From assembly GCA_022644775.1 (NCBI GenBank), contig JALCHN010000001.1:124001-188000 (forward strand): a DNA stretch of 64,000 nucleotides, written 5' to 3'. Source of the DNA: Eggerthellaceae bacterium (GTDB lineage Bacteria; Actinomycetota; Coriobacteriia; Coriobacteriales; Eggerthellaceae). How positions within the stretch are numbered: position 1 is the stretch's first letter; each line of letters begins with the position of its first letter. The translations under genes were made by a program, and so were the position numbers. The notes below the pieces were generated by a model. It was not told the DNA's origin and searched no databases. It was given only the letters and a program-made list of their open reading frames with translations. Shown here piece by piece: positions 56,250 through 64,000 of the stretch.

Positions 56250-56664
56250 GATATTCACTCTCCACATCTTCATTGGGACGGTTGCGATCGTATGTTCTGC
56301 CCGTACCGTATCACGCGCGGTGGGCGGCGCCGCCTTGCCGGCTCGGCTGTTAACGTGATGCAACAATCCGACGGAGCGGGCGCGTTCCGCGGACGGGCCG
56401 ATGCGCTTCCTCGGACAACGTGGTTCACACTCTACGCAAGGCTGCTTAATCGAAGCTGAAAGAGGGAAAACACAACGGATACGCGCGCGTTGCACAACGG
56501 TGCAGGAAGGATGCGGGCGGCGGGCGGTTTCCGCCACCCCGCGCATGCCGCCGCCCCGCGGCCTTCCGCATCTCGCATGAGCCCCGAAACCAAGCCGCCT
56601 CCCTGCCGTCGGGCGGCGGGGAGGCGAAATCGCGTGCGGCGCGAAAGAAGCGTGAGAAGCGCGA
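56250..56664. other. Gene-free gap upstream of the htrA-like gene
   Basis: No gene found. A minus-strand TACGAT (56287-56292) 38 nt before the htrA-like start could be its -10 box; no good -35 was seen. The rest shows no repeat or conserved structure that I recognise. Confidence 0.5.
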
Positions 56665-57276
56665 CTAGGCTTTCACGTCTTCGATGCGGTTTTCTTTGAG
56701 CGGGGCGTCGGTAATGAGATGGTGCACTTCGCCTTCGCCGAGCGAGAGCACGCGCACCTCGTCGCCCACATGCACTTCGCCGGGCTTGGCGACCCAGCCG
56801 AACACGCCCTCGCGCGGGAAGATGCAGTCGCCGGCCAGGTAGAAGATGGCGCAGCGGTTGTGACACTTCTTGCCGATCTGCGAGATTTCGACTTCGGCGT
56901 CGCCCACGGCCAGGCGCGAACCGAGCGGCAGCCCCTTCATGTTGATGCCCTCGACGGTGATGTTCTCGCCGAAGTCGCCTTCGGCCACGTCGAGCCCGCG
57001 GTCTTTGGCGACGTCGATCGATTCTTCCATGAGGAAGGAGACTTGGCGGTGCCAGTTGCCCGCGTGGGCGTCTCCGTGCACGCCGTAGTCGGAATCGAGC
57101 TCGATCGTGCCCGATTCGACGGGATGCTTGCGCGTCCCCTTGTGCTCCGAGATGTTCACCGAGGTGATACGGCCCGTGCTGCCCACCTGGGGGGCGGGCA
57201 TGTCGACGCTGCGCATCGGCTCCGCGGGCGCAATCGGAGTCGTGGTGTCCACCGGCGTCGTCGTCTGGTCTGCCAT
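56665..57276 (-). CDS. MOSC-domain protein
   Basis: 203 residues. A Thr/Pro-rich start (about 1-35) precedes a MOSC domain (about 40-180). The key Cys lies in SQIGKKCHNRCAIFYLAGDC. MOSC proteins bind sulfur or molybdenum cofactor; stand-alone members such as YiiM reduce N-hydroxylated compounds. A role with the molybdoenzyme of this genome is possible but unproven. GGAAGGA precedes ATG 57276, and a good promoter lies upstream. Confidence 0.9.
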   Translation of the reverse strand: MADQTTTPVDTTTPIAPAEPMRSVDMPAPQVGSTGRITSVNISEHKGTRKHPVESGTIELDSDYGVHGDAHAGNWHRQVSFLMEESIDVAKDRGLDVAEGDFGENITVEGINMKGLPLGSRLAVGDAEVEISQIGKKCHNRCAIFYLAGDCIFPREGVFGWVAKPGEVHVGDEVRVLSLGEGEVHHLITDAPLKENRIEDVKA

Positions 57277-57309
57277 AGTTGTCCTTCCGTAAGGATAAAT
57301 TCGCGTTTG

Positions 57310-57338
57310 ATTATACGGATATTCTCGCGCATGTACAA
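57310..57338 (-). promoter_or_regulatory. Sigma-70 promoter of the MOSC gene
   Basis: Minus-strand TTGTAC (57333-57338) and a perfect TATAAT (57310-57315) are 17 nt apart, 34 nt before the start codon. This is the best promoter match in the window. Confidence 0.75.
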
Positions 57339-57550
57339 CGCCAAGCCATTTTCGCCGCCTTATTTCGTCACGATTCGTCATTATTCGTTATCGTTCGATT
57401 GTTGCTGCACGGTGCGTGCAGGCCTTGTAGGCAACGATTGACAGGTTGATGGAGCCGGCGCGCGCAGCGGGGTCGAGTCTGTTAGAATGTGCGCACTGCG
57501 GCGTTGCGCGGGACCGATGCGTGCGCCCTATCACCAAGAAAGGAACGCCC

Positions 57551-57772
57551 ATGGCAACCATCGATACCGTGAAGGAAATTCTGAACGACAACCTGGACAT
57601 CGACCCCGAAACCGTCTCCGAAGATTCCACGTTCGAGTCCCTCGGCATCGACTCCCTCGACATGGTCGAGCTCACCTGCGACCTCGAAGAGCGCTGCGAC
57701 ATCGAGTTCGGCGAGCCCGAAGGCCTCGAGACCATCGGCGACCTGGTGAACTACATCGACGGCCTCAAGTAG
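57551..57772 (+). CDS. acpP: Acyl carrier protein
   Basis: 73 residues, acidic. GIDSLDMVELT contains Ser35, which receives 4'-phosphopantetheine from AcpS (9691-10293). It is isolated from other fatty acid genes. AAGAAAGGA precedes ATG 57551, and a TAGAAT (57483-57488) may be its -10 box. Confidence 0.96.
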   Translation: MATIDTVKEILNDNLDIDPETVSEDSTFESLGIDSLDMVELTCDLEERCDIEFGEPEGLETIGDLVNYIDGLK

Positions 57773-57794
57773 GACGTCCGTTCTCATGGATTGG

Positions 57795-57820
57795 AAGCCC
57801 GGCTTCGGCCGGGCTTTTTT
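57795..57820 (+). terminator. Terminator of acpP
   Basis: AAGCCCGGC pairs with GCCGGGCTT around a TTCG tetraloop, followed by TTTT. Confidence 0.93.
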
Positions 57821-57830
57821 CGTTTGGAAG

Positions 57831-57872
57831 AGGGGGCCGCGTTGCATCAAAGCTTCCGCAACGCGGCCCCCT
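57831..57872. repeat. 15-bp-arm palindrome after the acpP terminator
   Basis: AGGGGGCCGCGTTGC (57831-57845) and its exact inverse (57858-57872) enclose a 12-nt loop. There is no T-run, so it is not a second standard terminator. Confidence 0.75.
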
Positions 57873-57922
57873 CGATGGCTCGCCGGCAGCGCGCCCCAGC
57901 GAGTTCGTCCCATATCCCGCAT

Positions 57923-57996
57923 CCTGCGCGCCGCGGGGCGCTGGCCGCCCCACCCCGACTCGCCCTGCGCGCCGCGGGGCGCTGGCCGCCCCACCC
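57923..57996. repeat. Direct repeat, two copies of 33 nt
   Basis: Identical 33-nt units at 57923-57955 and 57964-57996 (start CCTGCGCGCCGCGGGGCG), separated by 8 nt; start-to-start distance 41 nt. The 57773-58222 gap has no gene apart from these repeats and the terminator. Confidence 0.85.
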
Positions 57997-58222
57997 GCAT
58001 CTTTCACCTTGGCCCGCGCTTCCGCGAGCCCCTGCGGAATTGCTCACGACAGCACCGCCCAACCGTTTCGCCTCGTATCCGGCGTCTCTTCGCCACGCAG
58101 ACGCCGCCTATTCCTCGCGTGAACGTCGCGAGGCCATCGCACTTCTCTCACCTGGGAAAACGTGGAGAATTTTCAGCCAGATGCGACTGGTTCGGTGCTC
58201 GCGCGCCTGCTAGGATGCCGCT

Positions 58223-59176
58223 ATGAGCATCTGTCTTTCACATACCACCGCTCAGGATTTCTGGCTGCATGCCGCGATGCGCGAGCCCGAAACCGACCCG
58301 CGCGCCTTCGAGAGCTGCACCGGCGATGTCGCCGCCTGCCGCGACGAGCTCGCCCGTGTGGTGCCTTCAACCGTACTCGACGCCAACGAGCGCATCCACG
58401 TGCTCGTCCCGCGCAGAGGCGCACGAAGCAGCGCCTCGTCAGTGTCGTTCCATATCCACACACCGCCGCTCGCTCCGGGCGCGCTACAACGTCTTAGCCC
58501 GAATGTAGTAATCGTTTCTCCTGAATATTCGGTTGCCCAAATGGCCTTGCATCACTCGATTCCACAAACGGCCCTGTATGGATCTTTCCTTTGTGGCTCG
58601 TATCGCCTACCGCTTGCCCCTGATTCGATAGAGCTTCCGACGAGAAGCGCCCTAGTCAACCGCATAGATCTTGACACATTCCTTCACGCGAACCAATCTC
58701 TTCGCGGATGCAAGATCGCGCAACGCGCTCTTCCCTGGATCATCGAAGGCGCTGCATCCCCACCCGAGGCGCAAGTGGCGCTCAGACTTTGCCTCCCCTT
58801 TCGCTACGGAGGCTACAACTTACCGCTTCCCCAAATGAATGCAGTCATCGACCTTGATGCAGACGAGCAGGGAGTAATGGGTAAGAGTTTTCTCAAGGGT
58901 GACGCCGTATGGCCCGATGCGCATTTGGTAGTCGAATATGACGGCTACTATCACGCGAGCAGCTCGCAAATGGAAGCCGACGCTGTGAGGCGCGCCACGC
59001 TTCGTCATGCGGGATGGACGGTCATTGAAGTCACGCGCCGGCAAATCATCAGCATCGATGCGTTCGACCAGATTGCTCAGCTCGTCGCCAAGCAACTTGG
59101 ACGACGCCTACGCAACGAGTACCTTGGAGCAACGGCAGCTCGCCTCAGGCTTATCGACGAGTTTTTCTATTCGTAG
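58223..59176 (+). CDS. DUF559-like (Vsr/PD-(D/E)XK type) nuclease-related protein
   Basis: 317 residues. The C-terminal part (about 210-300) has the DUF559/Vsr-like pattern: DAVWPDAHLVVEYDGYYHAS (an Asp and an E-x-D) and RRATLRHAGWTVIEVTRRQI. The N-terminal 200 residues resemble AbiEi-like 'type IV toxin-antitoxin' regulators common in Eggerthellaceae, without a clear HTH. It may bind or cut DNA; no activity is proven. Base composition drops in its second half, unlike its neighbours, a possible sign of transfer. AGGA lies 7 nt before ATG 58223. A mirrored repeat array begins 36 nt after its stop. Confidence 0.75.
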   Translation: MSICLSHTTAQDFWLHAAMREPETDPRAFESCTGDVAACRDELARVVPSTVLDANERIHVLVPRRGARSSASSVSFHIHTPPLAPGALQRLSPNVVIVSPEYSVAQMALHHSIPQTALYGSFLCGSYRLPLAPDSIELPTRSALVNRIDLDTFLHANQSLRGCKIAQRALPWIIEGAASPPEAQVALRLCLPFRYGGYNLPLPQMNAVIDLDADEQGVMGKSFLKGDAVWPDAHLVVEYDGYYHASSSQMEADAVRRATLRHAGWTVIEVTRRQIISIDAFDQIAQLVAKQLGRRLRNEYLGATAARLRLIDEFFYS

Positions 59177-59212
59177 CGATTGATAAGAGCGGGCGATCGC
59201 ATTCCGTTCATC

Positions 59213-59436
59213 AGGCACAAATACATCGTTGTGCAGCAGATATCGGCAGGCTCTGTCACGGATATGTCGAAGTGCAGCACGCATATTTTTTCATTGTCAC
59301 GGATACGCCGATGTGCAGCAGGAATCAATGCTGCACATCGGCGTATCCGTGACAACGCTCGAAAGGACTAGCTGCACTTCGATATATCTCTGCCAGCCAA
59401 GCAACAAAATTGCTGCACATCGATGGTTTTGCACCA
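59213..59436. repeat. Mirrored array of six 26-nt repeats with exact 41-nt period
   Basis: Three plus-strand copies start at 59213, 59254 and 59295; three minus-strand copies span 59329-59354, 59370-59395 and 59411-59436. Each is 26 nt with 15-nt spacers, and the whole is symmetric about 59324.5. All six share the core CGNNGTGCAGC. Copies 3 and 4 are identical inverses; copy 2 (TGTCACGGATATGTCGAAG...) differs from them at three positions. The outer copies are weaker. No gene lies in 59177-59642. Confidence 0.85.
59294..59355. repeat. Central perfect hairpin of the array
   Basis: 27-nt perfect arms (59294-59320 and 59329-59355) around the loop GGAATCAA. No T-run follows on either strand. Confidence 0.92.
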
Positions 59437-59583
59437 AGCGTTATCGACAACGCAGATTGACGCCCCCGCGCTACGAAGCGAAGTGGAGGATAAAGTCCCC
59501 GCGACAACAAGCACGCAAGCGGTCTGCGCGCATCCCGCACGTACGCACTCGCCCGCACACAGCCACCGCGCCCCCGCGCACGC

Positions 59584-59620
59584 AAGAAGGCGCCCGCGCG
59601 GGGAGCGCGGACGCCTTCTT
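59584..59620 (-). terminator. Terminator-like hairpin after aspS
   Basis: On the minus strand AAGAAGGCGTCCGCGC pairs with GCGCGGGCGCCTTCTT (one T-G pair) around a 5-nt loop; only a short T-run (CTT) follows. Confidence 0.7.
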
Positions 59621-59642
59621 CATGCATCTCTATCGCAACAGC

Positions 59643-61421
<1,779 letters not shown>

Positions 61422-61458
61422 CTTGATTTAATGCTCCTTGCCAAACATCTTTGCTTGC

Positions 61459-61489
61459 AAAAGGCCCGCGCCCCAGCGGAGCGCAGGCC
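61459..61489 (-). terminator. Terminator-like hairpin between hisS and aspS
   Basis: On the minus strand GGCCTGCGC pairs with GCGCGGGCC (one T-G pair), followed by TTTT. A possible -10 box (TACAAT, 61509-61514) lies upstream of it, so it may end hisS transcripts or attenuate those heading into aspS. Confidence 0.6.
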
Positions 61490-61579
61490 CGAAGGTTCAA
61501 ACCAATGTATTGTAGCGCACGCGCCCTGGTCGCGGGATAGCGCGCGAGCGGCTCTGCACGCAATCCACGAGACGGCTCC

Positions 61580-62926
61580 CTAGCCGAGCAGGCCCTCGAC
61601 GGTGCCCGTAGCGCCCGCGGCGCATTCGGCCAGGTAGGCGCGCACGACCGCCAGGTCGAGGTTGCGCTCGTCATGGGTGGCCATGTCGCGCACGTGCAGC
61701 TTGCCGGCCGCCAGTTCGTCGGGCCCCAGAATCGCCGCCAGGCGGGCGCCCTGCTTGTTGGCCTGTTTCAGCTGGCTTTTCAGGCTGCGGGACTGATGGT
61801 CCATTTCGGCGCGGAAGCCGGCGTCGCGCAGCTGCTGCAGGAAGCGGAAGGCTTCGGGGCGCAAATCGTCTTCGACCACGGCCACGTAAACGTCGAGGTC
61901 CGCCGGCACCGCGGTCGCGACGCCCGCCGCCTCGATCGCGAGCTTGCTGCGCTCGTATCCCAGCGCGAAGCCGAAGCCCGGGGCCGCCTTGCCGCCGATT
62001 TCCTCCATGAGCTTGTCGTAGCGGCCGCCGCCGCCGATGGCGTTCTGCGACCCCATGCCGTTGTCGACCTGCACCTCGAAGACGGTGCGCGTGTAGTAGT
62101 CGAGCCCGCGCACGAGCGTGGGGTCTTCCACATAGGCGATGCCGGCGGCGTCGAGCAGGGCCTTGACCTGCTCGTAGTGGGCCTTGCAGTCGTCGCAGAG
62201 CCAATCGGGGATGAGCGGCGCTTGGGCCATCACGCGCTTGCAGCCTTCCTTCTTGCAGTCGAAGGCGCGCAGGGGGTTGACCTCGGCACGGTGCAGGCAT
62301 TCGTCGCACATGTCCTCGGCGTGGGCGAAGATGTACTTCTTCACCGCGTCGCGGTAGGCCGGACGGCAGTGCTCGTCGCCCATCGAGTTGATGAGCAGGC
62401 GCATGCTCTCGCGCGGAATGCCCATTTCCTCGAAGAAGCGCATGACCATGATGATGCCCTCGGCGTCGACCGTGGGGTCTTCGGCGCCCAGGCACTCGAC
62501 GCCCACCTGGGTGAATTCGCGCAGGCGGCCCTTCTGCGGGCGCTCGGCGCGGAACATGGGGCCGGCGTACATGAGCTTCACCGGCGCACCGCCCGGCACG
62601 ATCAGGCCGTTCTGGGCGATCGCGCGCACCACGCCCGCCGTGCCTTCGGGGCGCAGCGTAAGCCGGCTCTTCGCGGGAAGGTCCTCCCCCGCCACGAGCT
62701 TGGCCAGGTTGCCGCCCGACACCACGGTGAACATCTCCTTGGACACGACGTCCGTCGCCGTGCCGATGCCGCGCACGAACAGGTCGGTCTGCTCGAACAG
62801 GGGCGTTTCGATCGGCGCGTAGCCGTAGCGGCCGAACACACGGTAGGCCGTCTGGATGAAATGCTCCTTGAACCGGGCGTCGTCGGGTAGCAGGTCCTCG
62901 GTACCGATCGGTCGTTGTATCGCCAT
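61580..62926 (-). CDS. hisS: Histidyl-tRNA synthetase
   Basis: 448 residues. The N terminus RPIGTEDLLPDDARF, EMFTVVSGGNLAKLV, LRPEGTAGVVRAIAQNGLIV (motif 2) and the His-specific LVRGLDYYTRTVFEVQ are present; the C-terminal anticodon domain ends the protein. Four cysteine pairs between residues about 240-300 (CDECLHR, CKKEGCKR, CDDC) suggest a zinc-binding insert, a feature not found in E. coli HisRS. ATG 62926 has GAAAGGC about 10 nt upstream; a hairpin (GCGCCGCGC/GCGCGGCGC, 62958-62979) lies in its leader. Confidence 0.96.
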   Translation of the reverse strand: MAIQRPIGTEDLLPDDARFKEHFIQTAYRVFGRYGYAPIETPLFEQTDLFVRGIGTATDVVSKEMFTVVSGGNLAKLVAGEDLPAKSRLTLRPEGTAGVVRAIAQNGLIVPGGAPVKLMYAGPMFRAERPQKGRLREFTQVGVECLGAEDPTVDAEGIIMVMRFFEEMGIPRESMRLLINSMGDEHCRPAYRDAVKKYIFAHAEDMCDECLHRAEVNPLRAFDCKKEGCKRVMAQAPLIPDWLCDDCKAHYEQVKALLDAAGIAYVEDPTLVRGLDYYTRTVFEVQVDNGMGSQNAIGGGGRYDKLMEEIGGKAAPGFGFALGYERSKLAIEAAGVATAVPADLDVYVAVVEDDLRPEAFRFLQQLRDAGFRAEMDHQSRSLKSQLKQANKQGARLAAILGPDELAAGKLHVRDMATHDERNLDLAVVRAYLAECAAGATGTVEGLLG

Positions 62927-63186
62927 TGCAGGAATGCCTTTCTTCGCAATATGAAAGCGCCGCGCGTATGCGCGGCGCACCGTTGGTATTCTACTCCACC
63001 CGCGCGAGGCGCACGCGGAGGATATGTGCAGGACGCGAAGGCAGAACACGCGTCCCGCCGGCAAACGGCTTGCGAGACGTCGGCATGCCTCTTCGCCAAA
63101 GGAACACGAAGGCAGAGCACGCGCACGCACGGAAAACGCGGCGCGAAAGGACGCGCCCGAGCGAGCGCCCCGCCCGGATGCGGCCG

Positions 63187-63804
63187 CTAGAAGGCGCTGC
63201 CCGTCGACGACGAACCGCCCGTCGCTGCGCCCGTGCCCAAGGACGCGACCGACGACAGATCGACGCCCATGACGCCGAGCACGACCATGTCGAGCAGGGC
63301 GCCCAAGATCACGCCGATGCAGCTGTACTTCAGGGCCTGGGAACGCAAGCTGCGCGTGCGCACGTCGGGCCCCAAGAAGGAGATGACGGCGACGAGCAGG
63401 CTGAAGATGCCGATCATCATGCCGAGCACGATCCAGAGGGCCTTCATCGCGCCGGACATCTGCGCCGGCTTGTCGCCCTTGTAGTTGGGGTTAGGGATGA
63501 AAGGCATCTGGTCATCGGGCAGCTGGAAGGGGTTGCGCGAGCCGTTGCCGTCGGCACCCGTTGCGGGCTGCTGCGGTTGCACGGGCGTCTGCTGGGGCGC
63601 GGCGGCTGGCTGCTGCGGCTGGGCGGGCGCCTGCGGGGCGGCACCCTGCGGCGCGGCGCCCGATGCGGGCTGATCGGCGCCCGGGGCCTGCGGCTGCGCG
63701 CCGTCTGCTGCAGGCGTCTGGCCGGCGACGCCGGCGGGCGGCGTGGGCGGCTGGTTGCGGGTATCGGACTGGTCTGGTTTCGTGTCTTCGCTCATCGTAT
63801 GCAT
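63187..63804 (-). CDS. Pro/Gln/Ala-rich membrane protein of unknown function
   Basis: 205 residues from ATG 63804 (AGAGG close upstream); an ATG at 63795 is possible. Residues 1-100 are low complexity (QPQQPAAAPQQTPVQPQQPA), like the tails of the deacetylase at 2113 and the HtrA-like protein. Two or three membrane helices follow (MKALWIVLGMMIGIFSLLVA; YSCIGVILGALLDMVVLGV), then a Gly/Ser tail. No catalytic motif and no known family. A TACAAT (63836-63841, minus strand) may be its -10 box. Confidence 0.7.
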   Translation of the reverse strand: MHTMSEDTKPDQSDTRNQPPTPPAGVAGQTPAADGAQPQAPGADQPASGAAPQGAAPQAPAQPQQPAAAPQQTPVQPQQPATGADGNGSRNPFQLPDDQMPFIPNPNYKGDKPAQMSGAMKALWIVLGMMIGIFSLLVAVISFLGPDVRTRSLRSQALKYSCIGVILGALLDMVVLGVMGVDLSSVASLGTGAATGGSSSTGSAF

Positions 63805-64000
63805 ATACCTCTGCTGTGGGGTCTCATTTGCCTGTATTGTAGCAACGCGCCGCGCACGTGCCGCTCGATCGGCGCCACGCATTACTGTTTCGTAGGAAAG
63901 CCTCCGCGCGAGCGCGCCCGCCGCCTCGCCGCCTGCGCCTTTCGGCAGCCGCCGCAGCCCCGGCCGTGCGCCTCGCCGCAGCTGCCGCCTCGCTGCCATC

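Noticed and set aside
59213-59436. CRISPR array
   Set aside because: Spacers are 15 nt, half of the repeats are inverted, and no cas gene is in the window.
61422-61579. T-box leader before aspS, hisS or proS
   Set aside because: No T-box consensus (AGGGTGGNACCGCG-like) was seen before any of the three genes and the leaders are too short.

Overview
The window is a stretch of chromosome from a GC-rich Gram-positive actinobacterium, most likely Coriobacteriia, family Eggerthellaceae. The signs are: a DmsABC/TorD respiratory operon facing a LuxR regulator with a multi-pass membrane half; frequent short palindromic repeats between genes; a cobalamin-riboswitch ECF operon with surface proteins; and actinobacterial-type housekeeping genes. 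The assignment rests on gene content only. Most genes lie on the minus strand and almost no space separates them inside operons.

Layout. 1-5310: end of a TetR regulator, then plus-strand single genes (UPF0210, a membrane-anchored polysaccharide deacetylase, an M29 aminopeptidase). 5316-13396: a minus-strand housekeeping run (trigger-factor-like protein, glmS, acpS, nnrD, an HdeD-like membrane protein, ligA, tlyA), divergent from an Mrp-type Fe-S ATPase. 14900-21304: a cobalamin-riboswitch operon encoding a sortase-type surface protein, a DUF4430 lipoprotein-like protein and a complete ECF transporter (T, fused AA', S). I read it as a vitamin B12 capture and import system in which soluble binding modules resemble transcobalamin/intrinsic factor. 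21455-25024: MoaE-like protein, PepC, a 970-nt repeat-rich gap, PrsW. 25425-27673: a BASS-family transporter with panC and panD, suggesting pantoate salvage. 27674-28664: repeat-rich gap and tRNA-Ala(GGC).

28795-36279: a DMSO-reductase-family operon (catalytic subunit, Fe-S subunit, anchor, chaperone, second anchor) divergent from its likely LuxR-type membrane regulator. 36340-41201: MazG, an M16C peptidase and two small plus-strand proteins. 41291-46095: a minus-strand run (phasin-like, AarF/UbiB kinase, HAD phosphatase, U32 protein, MetH-activation-domain protein). 46380-54660: the classic pyrH-frr-uppS-cdsA-dxr-rseP-ispG-proS cluster, with an unusual site-2 protease. 54861-57772: HtrA-like protease, MOSC protein, acpP. 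58223-59642: a DUF559-like nuclease gene next to a mirrored array of six 26-nt repeats with an exact 41-nt period. 59643-62926: aspS and hisS. The right edge carries a proline/glutamine-rich small membrane protein.

The most unusual items are the 41-nt-period mirrored array (59213-59436), the B12 surface-capture operon, a site-2 protease that seems to have exchanged its PDZ domain for a winged-helix-like insert, a trigger factor without PPIase domain or ribosome-docking signature, and several families of dispersed palindromic elements.
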